Shown here: positions 33,501-42,083 of the stretch, piece after piece
How positions within the stretch are numbered: the stretch's first letter is position 1
How the letters are laid out: the number at the start of each line of letters is the position of its first letter
Source: an uncultured Oscillospiraceae bacterium
GTDB lineage: Bacteria; Bacillota; Clostridia; Oscillospirales; Ruminococcaceae
Direction: 5' to 3'
NCBI GenBank assembly: GCA_910579175.1
Contig: CAJTTB010000013.1
Span: 1 to 64,000, forward strand
Length of the DNA stretch: 64,000 bases
Made by a program: the position numbers and the translations under genes
The notes under the pieces: generated by a model
The model's database searches: none
The model's input: the letters and a program-made list of their open reading frames with translations, nothing else
Told to the model about the DNA's origin: nothing

Positions 33501-34121
33501 GGTTGGGCTTATGACATTGGTTTTGGCGGTCTTGACCATGTCATTGCATCTGGTGAAGATGTCAATATCTTAGTATTTGATACAGAAGTTTACTCCAACA
33601 CTGGTGGTCAGGCTTCTAAATCCACTCCAGTTGGTGCAATTGCTCAATTTGCTGCTGCTGGTAAACAAGTGAAGAAAAAAGACCTTGCTGCTATCGCTAT
33701 GAGTTATGGATATGTTTATGTTGCTCAGGTTGCTCAAGGTGCTGATTACAATCAATGTATGAAAGCCTTTGTAGAAGCTGAAAGCTATCATGGTCCATCT
33801 ATCATCATCGCTTATGCTCCATGTATCAACCATGGTATTAAGGGCGGTATGAGCATTGCTCAAACAGAAGAAAAGAAAGCAGTTGCTGCTGGTTACTGGC
33901 ATTTATTCCGCTTTGACCCACGCCTCACTTTAGAAGGCAAAAATCCATTCCAATTGGATTCTAAAGCTCCAACAGCTAGCTACAATGACTTTATTATGGG
34001 CGAAGTTCGTTACAATGTTTTGGCTCGTTCTAATCCAGACAGAGCAAAAGATTTATTCGAACAAGCTGAAAAATTCGCAAAAGAAAAATATGATCACTTA
34101 GTAGAATTGGCTAATAAATAA
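30591..34121 (+). CDS. nifJ: Pyruvate:ferredoxin (flavodoxin) oxidoreductase
   Basis: A single-chain enzyme of 1176 residues that turns pyruvate and CoA into acetyl-CoA, CO2 and reduced ferredoxin. Domain order: the pyrimidine-binding domain (VSYAFTDVAAIYPITPSS), the transketolase C-like part, the gamma domain, two [4Fe-4S] clusters (CIQCNFCSYVCP and CTGCGSCANVCPG near 690-760), then the TPP domain with GACAGCGETPY, GGDGWAYDIGFGG and DTEVYSNTGGQ. It is the main anaerobic pyruvate exit. Strong promoter, SD and codon bias suggest high expression. The ATG after AAGGAGG was chosen. Confidence 0.98.
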   Translation: MAIKRKMKTMDGNTAAAHVSYAFTDVAAIYPITPSSNMAEATDKWAAEGKTNIFGETVKVVEMQSEAGAAGAVHGSLSAGALTTTYTASQGLLLMIPNMYKIAGELLPGVINVSARALASHALSIFGDHQDVYACRQTGFAMLASTNPQEVMDLGAVAHLAAIKGRVPFLHFFDGFRTSHEYQKVAAWDTETLKELADLDAIDAFRRNSMNPEHPYQKGTAQNPDIFFQAKEASNKFYNALPAIVEEYMNKVNETIGSDYKLFNYHGAPDAEHIIIGMGSACDTIEETIDYLNANGSKVGLIKVRLYRPFSAKHLIDAIPATVKQISVLDRTKEPGALGEPLFLDVVAALRDTQFKDVPVFGGRYGLGSKDTTPAQIIAVFKNTDKKQFTIGINDDVTFTSLPIEETPNTTPAGITSCKFWGLGADGTVGANKNSVKIIGDHTDMNVQAYFDYDSKKSGGITVSHLRFGDAKITSTYLINQADFVACHNPSYVTKYDMVSDVKPGGVFLLNCGWTLEEMEQHLPGQMKRYIAENNVQFYTIDGVKIGKEIGLGGRINTVLQSAFFKLANIIPAEDAIQYMKDAATASYGKKGEAIVKMNHDAIERGAQDVHKVEVPESWKTAADTDLTTVATGDDANLVDYINNILIPVSAQQGNKLPVSAFVERENGVVPLGSSAYEKRGIAIDVPVWNPDNCIQCNFCSYVCPHAVIRPFVMTEEEAANAPEGTLSAPMTGLTDKKFMMAVSVLDCTGCGSCANVCPGKKGEKALVMQPLSTQESKQAIFDYGFGLPEKADVAEKFKETTVKGSQFKQPLLEFSGACAGCGETPYAKLATQLYGDRMYIANATGCSSIWGGSSPSTPYTVNKSGFGPAWANSLFEDNAEYGYGMFLAQKAIRDKLIGKLEAKLPEIEKEDVKEAVKGYLDTVNCGKSNGAATEKLVAALEACGCDFSKEILADKDYLSKKSIWILGGDGWAYDIGFGGLDHVIASGEDVNILVFDTEVYSNTGGQASKSTPVGAIAQFAAAGKQVKKKDLAAIAMSYGYVYVAQVAQGADYNQCMKAFVEAESYHGPSIIIAYAPCINHGIKGGMSIAQTEEKKAVAAGYWHLFRFDPRLTLEGKNPFQLDSKAPTASYNDFIMGEVRYNVLARSNPDRAKDLFEQAEKFAKEKYDHLVELANK

Positions 34122-34139
34122 TTACACAATAAAAGAAGA

Positions 34140-34168
34140 AGACTGATACAATTTGTATCAGTCTTTTT
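34140..34168 (+). terminator. nifJ terminator
   Basis: GACTGATACAA and TTGTATCAGTC stem followed by TTTTT. Confidence 0.85.
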
Positions 34169-34332
34169 CATAAAATGTAAATAACTATCAATGGAAAAAA
34201 GAAAATAGTAAAAGCAAAAAATCCTTTATTAACACGTTTAACGCCAAGTATCATACCATCAATAAAAATAAATCCATTTAGATAGTAATATGCATTGTGC
34301 TTGCTATCATCATAAGAAAACAACCAAAACAT
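34168..34332 (-). CDS. Possible small membrane ORF or fragment
   Basis: A 54-codon frame starting MFWLFSYDDSKHNA and ending in a hydrophobic stretch (FFAFTIFFFPLIVIYIL). No clear SD precedes the ATG, and its stop overlaps the nifJ terminator. It may be the tail of a decayed membrane protein. No family was recognised. Confidence 0.25.
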   Translation of the reverse strand: MFWLFSYDDSKHNAYYYLNGFIFIDGMILGVKRVNKGFFAFTIFFFPLIVIYIL

Positions 34333-34472
34333 ACTTTATCTTCTGAAACATTACAAGTAAATGCCATACTGTTATCATATGATATACATCGGGGTGAGCA
34401 AATAAATCCATGTTACCTTTTTGTGAAGTATATCATGAAACTCAATTTCTATCAAATATATGGAGCAAACCC

Positions 34473-34892
34473 ATGATACAAGTTATTTTATATACCCTTT
34501 CCTTTATTCTTGTGCTTTCTACGATGATTATGATTGATATCATTGTTTTAGTAGTAATCAATTATCAACCTGTTTCTATCATTGATATATCCATTTTTCT
34601 AATCTTATACCACTGTTTTGATATATTGTTAGAAAAAATATATCAACAATTTATCAAACAAATCGATAAACGACTTGATAACATTTCAAAGGAAATCAAA
34701 AAAACATTTATCATTCATAAATATTTTAGTTTGGCTATTATACAGGTTTTATTTGTTTTTTTACTACTTGAATTTTTTCCTAACATTTCTATCAATGTAA
34801 TATCGGTTATCTTTTTTGTGGCAATCGAATCTATGTTAAAATTTGGTATTGGCTATATTCTTCCCAGCTTTTACAGACTGGATAAAAAATGA
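34473..34892 (+). CDS. Small hypothetical membrane protein
   Basis: About 139 residues, very AT-rich, with four predicted membrane helices: two before and two after a central charged coiled segment (IKQIDKRLDNISKEIKK). An upstream ATG at 34410 is possible, but the ATG after GGAG is better spaced. No family was recognised. It lies in a low-gene-density patch beside broken genes, so it may be of recent origin. No function is proposed. Confidence 0.5.
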   Translation: MIQVILYTLSFILVLSTMIMIDIIVLVVINYQPVSIIDISIFLILYHCFDILLEKIYQQFIKQIDKRLDNISKEIKKTFIIHKYFSLAIIQVLFVFLLLEFFPNISINVISVIFFVAIESMLKFGIGYILPSFYRLDKK

Positions 34893-34935
34893 ACTCATAT
34901 GAAAAATACTCCCTTCATCTGATTACTCTTAGTAT

Positions 34936-35100
34936 TTATAGCATATAGTCAAATTCGAATTCGTGTTTTAATGGAATGCCCTCATTGCCAAACAATGGAA
35001 TAGATGGCTTTTGTCTTCTTGATTCATCAAGAGCATTGATATGAACTACTTTTAACTCAAATCCAAATTTTTGATAATACCTTATTAAAACAAAAAATTT
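34936..35100 (-). pseudogene. C-terminal fragment, probably of a GNAT acetyltransferase
   Basis: The minus strand encodes YYQKFGFELKVVHINALDES followed by RRQKPSIPLFGNEGIPL and a stop. The YYxKFGF motif and the IPLxGNxGIP tail resemble GNAT-family enzymes. Upstream the frame changes to unrelated sequence and no start or SD is present, so only about 50 residues survive. The identification is from pattern memory and is moderate. Confidence 0.45.
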
Positions 35101-35202
35101 AAAGTCTTTTAAACAAACAGGACAATAAACTGCCTTTAAAAGAAATTTGAATCATCACACTGTAAATTTTAAAATGTTGAGTAATAAGGAAACTATGATA
35201 AA

Positions 35203-35961
35203 ATGGAATTTAGAAAAGTATTTGATACCATACCTGAGCAATTTGATAAATACAGGTCTCGATATTGTACAGAACTGTTTGAGAAACTGATTGAACACGC
35301 AAAACTTGATTCTAATAAAGCAGTGTTGGAAATCGGTCCTGGCACAGGTCAAGCAACGGAGCCAATACTAACTACAGGATGTAACTACCATGCCATTGAA
35401 CTTGGCGAACACTTATATGAGATGATGAAATGCAAATATGGTCAATCTCCGAATTTTTACATTGTCAATGATGATTTTATCACACATGACTTTGATGAAC
35501 AGAAATTTGATATGATTTATTCAGCAGGCACTATCCAGTGGATTCCTGAAGAAATCGCCTTCTCAAAGACACTCAAACTGTTAAAACCAGGCGGAACTCT
35601 GGCAATGATATTGCTTCACGGGGATTATAAAACACCCAATGAACAACTGTTCAATTAGATTCAGCAGGTGTATTCTAAATATTTTAAACCCGAAACAGAG
35701 TATCAACATGGTTCATTCCAATACACCAATGCACCAAACTATGGATATACAGATTTCCGGAAATATGAATTTTATGGAAAACGCGAATTTACAGCGGACG
35801 AATATGTGGCATTCACTGGGACTCATTGCGATCATATTGTTATTCCAGAACCGTATAAAAGTAAATTTTTCAGTGGACTGAAAGAAGCTATATTAGAAGC
35901 TGGAAATCAGATTATCGTCCATGAAACTTATATTCTATTTCTGGCAAAGAAACCTCTATAA
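35203..35961 (+). pseudogene. Class I SAM-dependent methyltransferase with in-frame TAG
   Basis: A methyltransferase of about 252 codons with motif I VLEIGPGTGQATEPI, motif II region FDMIYSAGTIQW and motif III LLKPGGTLAM. At 35656-35658 a TAG interrupts codon 152. The same frame then continues as IQQVYSKYFKPETEYQHGSF and beyond to a normal stop, matching the usual C-terminus. A single C-to-T change from CAG explains it. AAGGAA precedes the ATG. It is either a recent pseudogene or a sequencing or assembly error; suppression is less likely. Confidence 0.8.
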
Positions 35962-36029
35962 AAATAAATGCAAAACAATCAATCATTTTTCATTGCTTAC
36001 TAATTTTTCTAACTATATAACTTATCATT

Positions 36030-36068
36030 AAAAATAGTGATTTCATTTATGATGAAATCACTATTTTT
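36030..36068. terminator. Bidirectional terminator
   Basis: AAAAATAGTGATTTCAT and ATGAAATCACTATTTTT form a 17-bp stem, A/T-flanked on both sides. Confidence 0.85.
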
Positions 36069-36183
36069 TACTCTTTTTTTAGAAAAGTGTTCCCGAAATA
36101 TTATCTATATTCCTGCATACAATCAAAAAACTTATATCAACTTCACAGTTTCATAGATATACAATTTCCAAAAAGGGAATTTT

Positions 36184-37248
36184 TTAAAATGCTATAAAAT
36201 AGAAATATATCATATAGCAAGTAAAAAGCAAAAACAATAAAATATACAAAATAGAGCGTACATTTATACTGGCATGTAATAACTTTTTTCCAACAGGAAC
36301 GATGCTAACATCCTCATACTTTAAATAGTTGGTAAATCCTCTGCCAAATTTATAGACAAAAATTAAAATTCCAACCATTCCAACCACGGAAATCAATACA
36401 TTAAAGAGAATTGACAGTGGTGATAACACATCAGAAAACATAAATCCCGGCAAAGCACGCGCTGAATTGTTGACTATATGAGCAAGCATAGAAGGAAAGA
36501 TTGATTTGGTTCTTACTGCCAAATATCCAAGTAATAATCCTGTCGCCAACGCAGTGGGAAACTGCATTGGATTTAGATGAAACATTGCAAATGCCACTGC
36601 GGAAATAATTATGGCGGTCATCTCCCCAAATGGCTGAATTGCCTTCAACAGCAATCCTCTAAAAATTATTTCTTCAAAGATAGGACCTATTAGACAAATA
36701 TAACTTGCACAGAGTAACATACTCAACCATGAATCTGTGGGCATTTCCAAATCAAATATACGATAGGACACACCCCACAACTCCAACATGGTCAACAACT
36801 GTGTAAGCACATAAGCGCCAATATTTGCTGCCCCTAAACATCCCAAAACACCCATTAAAATAAACACACCACTCTCTTGTGGCTTGCAAAACACCTCATT
36901 GGAAAAGGTTGGCTTTAACAATGGAATTGCAATCATCATGGTAATCAGCTCTCCTAAAATACAAGGAAAGTAAGAAGTAAAATAACTGACCATACCATCT
37001 GAAATTGCCAATGAACTGTTTTGTATGAAATATTGAATACCAACACCCAATGCTTGGGTCACTACTGCTAGAATCAATAGAAGTAATGCACATCGTCCTA
37101 CCATTTTACGAATTAGTTTGAGATAGTCTCTCTTTAATTGTGTACAATGATCGGAAAATTCTCCTTGCATTGGGGGTTTTTCTTCTGCCTGCCATGCTTG
37201 TGTAGATTGGGTAGAATCCGATTGTGTTTGAAATTCACTTTCGGTCAT
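36184..37248 (-). CDS. CPBP-family intramembrane metalloprotease
   Basis: A 354-residue multi-pass membrane protein with about eight helices. Catalytic motifs of the CAAX-protease/bacteriocin-processing group are present: EEIIFRGLL (motif 1), FHLNP (motif 2) and HIVNNSARA (motif 3). A soluble Gln/Ser-rich N-terminus of about 45 residues precedes the first helix. In bacteria these proteases act in bacteriocin maturation, immunity or regulated proteolysis; no peptide gene was seen beside it. GGGGGAA precedes the ATG. Confidence 0.88.
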   Translation of the reverse strand: MTESEFQTQSDSTQSTQAWQAEEKPPMQGEFSDHCTQLKRDYLKLIRKMVGRCALLLLILAVVTQALGVGIQYFIQNSSLAISDGMVSYFTSYFPCILGELITMMIAIPLLKPTFSNEVFCKPQESGVFILMGVLGCLGAANIGAYVLTQLLTMLELWGVSYRIFDLEMPTDSWLSMLLCASYICLIGPIFEEIIFRGLLLKAIQPFGEMTAIIISAVAFAMFHLNPMQFPTALATGLLLGYLAVRTKSIFPSMLAHIVNNSARALPGFMFSDVLSPLSILFNVLISVVGMVGILIFVYKFGRGFTNYLKYEDVSIVPVGKKLLHASINVRSILYILLFLLFTCYMIYFYFIAF

Positions 37249-37494
37249 AGAAATTCCCCCTTTTATCTTAAATTTTTATCAATTGCTGATCGTTATCTAG
37301 CAAATTCATGAGCAATCAAATAAATTTCTTGGAGAAAACAGTCCATTTTTTCGACAGTTTATCAAATAACAAAAAATATTCTTCTATTTCTCACATTTGC
37401 CAAAATAGTTTAAATTTCTACTATTTTTATTATAAACCAAATCATATCATTCTGCAATCTTTTTCCTATTTTTTCTATAATTTTATAACCATCC

Positions 37495-38835
37495 CTATTT
37501 CGCAGTATTTGACGCAATCAAAGCCGCATCCCAAACACCGCTAAAAGGTGGAGAATAACAAAGATCTAAAAAGCCAAATTCTTCAACGGTCAATCCTGTA
37601 TAAACTGCAACTGCATAATAATTCACACGAGGCACTACAATTCCCTGCCCAACTGCCTGCGCTCCTAAAATTTTTCGGCTTTGTGCATGATAAATCACCT
37701 TAATTGTCACTTGTTCTGTTCCATAATAAGATGCATAACTGTTGCCTGTAATCAAATTCGTTCGGTAAGGAATTCCCAACTGCTTTGCTTCTTGTTCAGA
37801 AAGTCCTGTTTTTGCTGCATCCAATGAAAATAATCGAAGCGCTACACTATTGATTAATTTAAACGGTTTTGGCTGTTTTCCTCCCAAAATATCACCAATG
37901 ATTCTTCCCTGTTTATTGGCATTCGTTCCCAATGGAGCATAACTTAGTACCCCACTGACAGAGGATTTCATAATGCTACAGTCTCCCGCCGCATAAACAT
38001 CTAAAACAGAAGTTTCCATACGTTCATTGACAATCAGCGCACCATTTTCCGCCTTTTCAATGCCAGTTAAAAAATCTGTATTGGGAACAATCCCCACACA
38101 GTTTACCACCAAGTCCGCTTGTATTGTCTCTATTCCCTGTGCTGTTTCAATCTCAACTGCTGATATCATTTGCCCTTGCTTTACCAATCTGCTTACCCTT
38201 GTATTTGTCTTAACGCAAATGTGTTGTTTATCCAGTTCCTGTGCTAGCAAATCTGTGATTTCCCGATCCATACTGTTTAGTATCCGATCAGCAGCTTCAA
38301 TTAAAATCACCTCTTTTTGATACTTACAACAGGCATCTACGATTTCCAAACCAATAAATCCAGCACCTACCACTACCACACGTCGATTTTTGGATTGTTT
38401 CAGTGCTTCCTTAAACTTACTTGCATCCTCTATATCGCGAATTTGATATAAATTTTCCAGCTCTATATCAAATGGTGGAATTTTTTTTACGCTTGCCCCA
38501 GACCCAATAATCAATTTATCATAAGTGTCTTTTATTATTTCACCTGTTTTTTGATTTACAATGGTAAGCTGCTTTTTATCAAAGTTTACGGTTGTCACTT
38601 GATGATATATCCTGACATCAATTCCACTTTTCGCAAATTCTTCTGGTCGTCTGGCAATTAACTCATCTGCCTGTTTGATTCTATCGGATACAAAAAATGG
38701 CAGACCGCAAGCACCATAGGAAACAACTCCGCCTTTTTCATAAACTACAATTTCTACATCATCGCGTAAATTTCTTTTGAGTTTTGAAGCTGCGGACATT
38801 CCCGCAGCAACTCCTCCAATCACAATGACTTTCAT
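37495..38835 (-). CDS. CoA-disulfide reductase/NADH oxidase-like flavoprotein
   Basis: A 446-residue FAD- and NAD(P)H-dependent enzyme of the pyridine nucleotide-disulfide family. FAD binding: VIVIGGVAAGMSAASKL. The single active Cys is in YGACGLPFF, as in CoA-disulfide reductase and NADH oxidase. NAD(P)H binding: VVVVGAGFIGLEI. The second FAD motif is VYAAGDCS, with the dimer domain at the end. It probably reduces CoA-disulfide, persulfide or O2. The ATG preceded by AAGGGTG was chosen. It is the third gene behind RidA and a cystine-type symporter, supporting a thiol/disulfide role. Confidence 0.88.
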   Translation of the reverse strand: MKVIVIGGVAAGMSAASKLKRNLRDDVEIVVYEKGGVVSYGACGLPFFVSDRIKQADELIARRPEEFAKSGIDVRIYHQVTTVNFDKKQLTIVNQKTGEIIKDTYDKLIIGSGASVKKIPPFDIELENLYQIRDIEDASKFKEALKQSKNRRVVVVGAGFIGLEIVDACCKYQKEVILIEAADRILNSMDREITDLLAQELDKQHICVKTNTRVSRLVKQGQMISAVEIETAQGIETIQADLVVNCVGIVPNTDFLTGIEKAENGALIVNERMETSVLDVYAAGDCSIMKSSVSGVLSYAPLGTNANKQGRIIGDILGGKQPKPFKLINSVALRLFSLDAAKTGLSEQEAKQLGIPYRTNLITGNSYASYYGTEQVTIKVIYHAQSRKILGAQAVGQGIVVPRVNYYAVAVYTGLTVEEFGFLDLCYSPPFSGVWDAALIASNTAK

Positions 38836-38873
38836 CTGTTTTATCACCCTTTCTCTTAATTGAAAATAAGATA

Positions 38874-38909
38874 AAATCCGTTTTCCATTTATTTTGGGAA
38901 AGCGGATTT
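38874..38909 (-). terminator. Hairpin between symporter and flavoprotein genes
   Basis: AAATCCG-TTTTCC pairs with GGGAAA-GCGGATTT; on the minus strand it is followed by TTTTATCTT. Possibly a partial terminator within the operon. Confidence 0.5.
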
Positions 38910-38915
38910 CAATGA

Positions 38916-40337
38916 TTATTCTATTGAAACTGTATCATCAGACAATGTTTTTAAATTCATGTCCTGATATTCCTCCTGGCTAAAATGCCCTAAGATTTTA
39001 TCCACAATCAGCGCATTTACCATAGAACCAGTTACATTCAAAAAAGTACGTCCCATATCGATAATTGGATCAATCGCCAAAATAGGACTAATCAAAGGGA
39101 AAGAAGAAGCCATACCTGTACCAGACAATGCAACAGAAGCCGCCATTGTGGCTGTTCCCGGAATTCCTGCAATTCCCAAAGAACCGATTGAAATCACAAT
39201 GATACTCATAATCAAAAAAGTGATATCAATGGGACTGCCTCCCATATTGGCAACAAACACCACCAACAAAGCTGGAAAAACACCGGCACACCCTTGCATT
39301 CCCGCAGTTGTACCAAAACTCGCTACAAAATTAGCAGTTCCTTCACTGACACCTAATTTTTTATGCAGTGTAGAAATTGTCATTGGCAAAGTCCCCACAC
39401 TGGAACGAGAGGTAAATGCCATAATCATCGTTTCCATACCTTTTTTTAGATAAAATGCAGGATTGATTTTAAAAAGAACCAACGTCATCATCTGTAACAA
39501 GAACATCACAAATACAGCCAGATATAATACCAAAATAAACTTTATCACAGCACCAATACTGGCAATTCCCCTTTGAGCAATGGTATTTGCCAACAATGCC
39601 ACCACTGCATAGGGCATCAATTTAATAATGCTCATGGCAACAGAAATGATAATTTTTTGAAGGGCATTTATCAAATCATAAAACGGCTTTACCACATCCA
39701 TATATTTTTTAGACATTCTCTTTGCCGCGATTCCAAAAAATGCAGAAAAGATAACAATTGCAATGACATTTGTATCATACATCGCCGTAATTGGATTTGC
39801 TGGCAACAGTCCTCGAATGGTATCTACAATTGAAGTAACCTCCTTGATTTCGGTGGTTTTGTCTGTGGTAATATTCATGCCTTTTCCCAGACCAAATATC
39901 ACACCCAATACCAAACCAACTACAACCGCAATTGCCACCATAATCATGGTTGTCACAATGGTCATGCGCGCTAGCTTTCCAATATCGGCGCCTTCTTTCA
40001 TATTGATAATCACATGAATAATTGACACAATTACCAATGGAATTACCAGCATACGAACCAAATCAATAAATCCATTTCCAAACAAACTATACCATTTGGT
40101 TACTTCTGATACAAAAGGGATCTCGGTGGGCTTATTGGAAAATCCTGATACAATCTGAATCACAATTCCCAATGCCAAACCAATGCCAGTTGCTGTCAAT
40201 ACTCTAGCAGCAAAGCTGACCTTCTTTTTTTGTAGCAATTTTAACAGTACAAAAATTGCAACCAACACCAAAAGAAACAATATTGTTTTGAAATCGCTTA
40301 TCATTAAAAATTGTTTAAAAAATACATCTGTCATCAT
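38916..40337 (-). CDS. TcyP-like L-cystine/dicarboxylate symporter (DAACS family)
   Basis: A 473-residue membrane protein with about ten helices and the DAACS fold. Diagnostic parts are the long N-terminal helix plus VSFAARVLTATGIGLALGI, FIDLVRMLVIPLVIVSII, the Ser-rich hairpin loop FTSRSSVGTLPMT and the second substrate loop GIAGIPGTATMAAS. The N-terminal layout is closer to sodium-coupled cystine carriers such as TcyP than to glutamate carriers, but the substrate is inferred. The start is the first of two ATGs after AAGGGGTG. It lies between RidA and the disulfide-reductase-like gene. Confidence 0.85.
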   Translation of the reverse strand: MMTDVFFKQFLMISDFKTILFLLVLVAIFVLLKLLQKKKVSFAARVLTATGIGLALGIVIQIVSGFSNKPTEIPFVSEVTKWYSLFGNGFIDLVRMLVIPLVIVSIIHVIINMKEGADIGKLARMTIVTTMIMVAIAVVVGLVLGVIFGLGKGMNITTDKTTEIKEVTSIVDTIRGLLPANPITAMYDTNVIAIVIFSAFFGIAAKRMSKKYMDVVKPFYDLINALQKIIISVAMSIIKLMPYAVVALLANTIAQRGIASIGAVIKFILVLYLAVFVMFLLQMMTLVLFKINPAFYLKKGMETMIMAFTSRSSVGTLPMTISTLHKKLGVSEGTANFVASFGTTAGMQGCAGVFPALLVVFVANMGGSPIDITFLIMSIIVISIGSLGIAGIPGTATMAASVALSGTGMASSFPLISPILAIDPIIDMGRTFLNVTGSMVNALIVDKILGHFSQEEYQDMNLKTLSDDTVSIE

Positions 40338-40492
40338 TATCACCCCTTCAATCATGTTTTATGTTTACACGCCAGACAAATTTTTCTTTCTCTTTTTAAC
40401 ACTTTTTATAGAGGTATCAGAATGACAAGTTACTGATGTTAGACCGCTTAGATCTTAGCAACTTCTGTAAAATTTTGATACAATGTTGCTTA

Positions 40493-40873
40493 CTATTTAC
40501 AATATGCAATTGCTTCTATTTCCACCAAAGCCGCCTTGGGCAATTTAGCAACTTCCACAGCTGCTCTAGCTGGATAATCTTTGGTAAAAAACTCACCATA
40601 AACTTCATTCATAGCGGTAAAATCATTCATATCATTCAAATATACATTTACTTTTACAACCTGCTCTATACTACAACCAGCCGCTTGCAAAATAGCACAA
40701 ATATTAGTCAATGACTGTCTGGTTTGTGTTTTAATATCATTCCCAGCAAATTCTCCTGTTTTGGGATCGATTGGAATTTGCCCAGAGATATATAAAAAAT
40801 CTCCTGCCTGTACGGCTTGTGAATAAGGACCAATTGCTTTTGGGGCATCTTGTGTTGAAATTATTTTTTTCAT
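40493..40873 (-). CDS. ridA: RidA family reactive-intermediate deaminase
   Basis: A 126-residue YjgF/YER057c/UK114 protein that hydrolyses enamine/imine intermediates such as 2-aminoacrylate made by PLP enzymes from Ser or Cys. Motifs: APKAIGPYSQAVQAGDFLYI SGQ (split), NICAILQAAGCSI, VNVYLNDMNDFTAMNEVY, and the active Arg in YPARAAVEVAKLPK with Glu in LVEIEAIA. The ATG with AGAAAGGA was chosen. It is the first gene of a run with a TcyP-like symporter, consistent with cleaning up after cysteine breakdown. Confidence 0.95.
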   Translation of the reverse strand: MKKIISTQDAPKAIGPYSQAVQAGDFLYISGQIPIDPKTGEFAGNDIKTQTRQSLTNICAILQAAGCSIEQVVKVNVYLNDMNDFTAMNEVYGEFFTKDYPARAAVEVAKLPKAALVEIEAIAYCK

Positions 40874-41397
40874 GTTGAACATCCTTTCTGTTATTTTATA
40901 AACGACTCTGATGGAATATCCATATTTTTTTATCTGATTGGTTTGATAACCTACTGTTGTAGGGATATCTGTCTGGCGTGCTCATACCTACTATTTAGAT
41001 CATCTTCTATTGTAACTGAACTTTTTACAAATCATCCAATAGAATCGCTACAAAATCTTATATAAATTGGTTCATTCTTCCTACAGCAGTATATCATACA
41101 TCTTTTAAATATTCAACAAAACATAAAAACCTTTCATAAACCTCTCTTGTGATAAGCGACATCGAACTTCTCAAACGAAATTTATCAAATATAATATCCA
41201 TTATTTTTCATCTGATTGTCTACTGAATAGATAAAAATAATTACTTGTTATTTATAAGAAGTATTCCTATTTTTTTCTATAAAATCCTTAAAATTTATTA
41301 AATATTTTGAAAAATATTGGTTTTTTTAGGAAAATATGTTATACTTTTATTTATTTCAATCTACCATTTGACATTTTAGAAGGGAAGTGGCATTTTC
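40874..41397. promoter_or_regulatory. Divergent intergenic region ridA / YheO-like regulator
   Basis: A 524-bp AT-rich gap without a gene. It has a promoter for the regulator (TTGGTT at 41317, 17 bp, TATACT at 41340) and near-palindromes ATGGAATATCCAT (40912-40924) and CCTACTGTTGTAGG (about 40951-40964). No riboswitch class was recognised, although the length leaves room for one. Confidence 0.45.
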
Positions 41398-42081
41398 ATG
41401 AACTTTGATTGGCAAATTCAATATCGCACTTTAGTTTCTTTTTTAGGCAATGTATTAGGTAAAGATTATGAAATTGTACTACATGATTTTAGTAGAACAG
41501 ACAACACGATTATCGCTATTGTCAACGAACATGTTAGCGGAAGAGATATCAATACACCAGCTAGTCTGGCTGAACTGACAATTATCCGCAATAAAGAATA
41601 TATCAACAATCCATATATCCTCAATTATGAGGGAATTTCCATACGAAATCAACAATTACGATGTTCTTGCTTTTTTATCAAAGGGGAAAACGGAAAATTA
41701 TTGGGTATGCTCTGCATTAATTTCAATCAACAAAAATATAATCAGTTTGCTTATGATGTGATGGACTTTATACAAAGCAATCTGTATGCAGATATCAATC
41801 CTGCCATCCCGGATAACCTTTATGTTGATTTCATCAAAAATCAAACAAAAACAACATCCCCAGATTATGAAGCAATTTTTTATGAAACATTGGGAGTGGC
41901 TCCCCATACAAAAAAGTTAAATCAATATGAAAGAATTAAATTCATCCGAGAAATTTACAATCGCGGTATCTTTCAAGTAAAGGGAGCGGTTTCAAAAATT
42001 GCTTCTTTAACGGATTGTTCTACCGCTAGTATTTACCGATATTTATCTATTATTAAAAAAAATCCGCTTGCTTCAACTTAA
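41398..42081 (+). CDS. YheO/DauR-like transcriptional regulator (PAS + HTH)
   Basis: A 227-residue regulator. The N-terminal YheO-like PAS domain starts FLGNVLGKDYEIVLHDFS and continues through ENGKLLGMLCINFN. The C-terminal HTH_22-type domain covers GAVSKIASLTDCSTASIYRY at about 200-220. Members such as DauR control D-amino-acid or amino-acid catabolism. It is divergent from the ridA-symporter-flavoprotein run and is the likely local regulator. Cysteines at 82 and 84 (LRCSCFF) lie in the PAS domain and could sense thiols; that is speculation. Confidence 0.85.
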   Translation: MNFDWQIQYRTLVSFLGNVLGKDYEIVLHDFSRTDNTIIAIVNEHVSGRDINTPASLAELTIIRNKEYINNPYILNYEGISIRNQQLRCSCFFIKGENGKLLGMLCINFNQQKYNQFAYDVMDFIQSNLYADINPAIPDNLYVDFIKNQTKTTSPDYEAIFYETLGVAPHTKKLNQYERIKFIREIYNRGIFQVKGAVSKIASLTDCSTASIYRYLSIIKKNPLAST

Positions 42082-42083
42082 CA

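Noticed and set aside
35656..35658. Pyrrolysine recoding of the TAG in the methyltransferase
   Set aside because: The gene is not of a known Pyl methylamine methyltransferase type and no pyl genes are visible; a simple nonsense change is enough.
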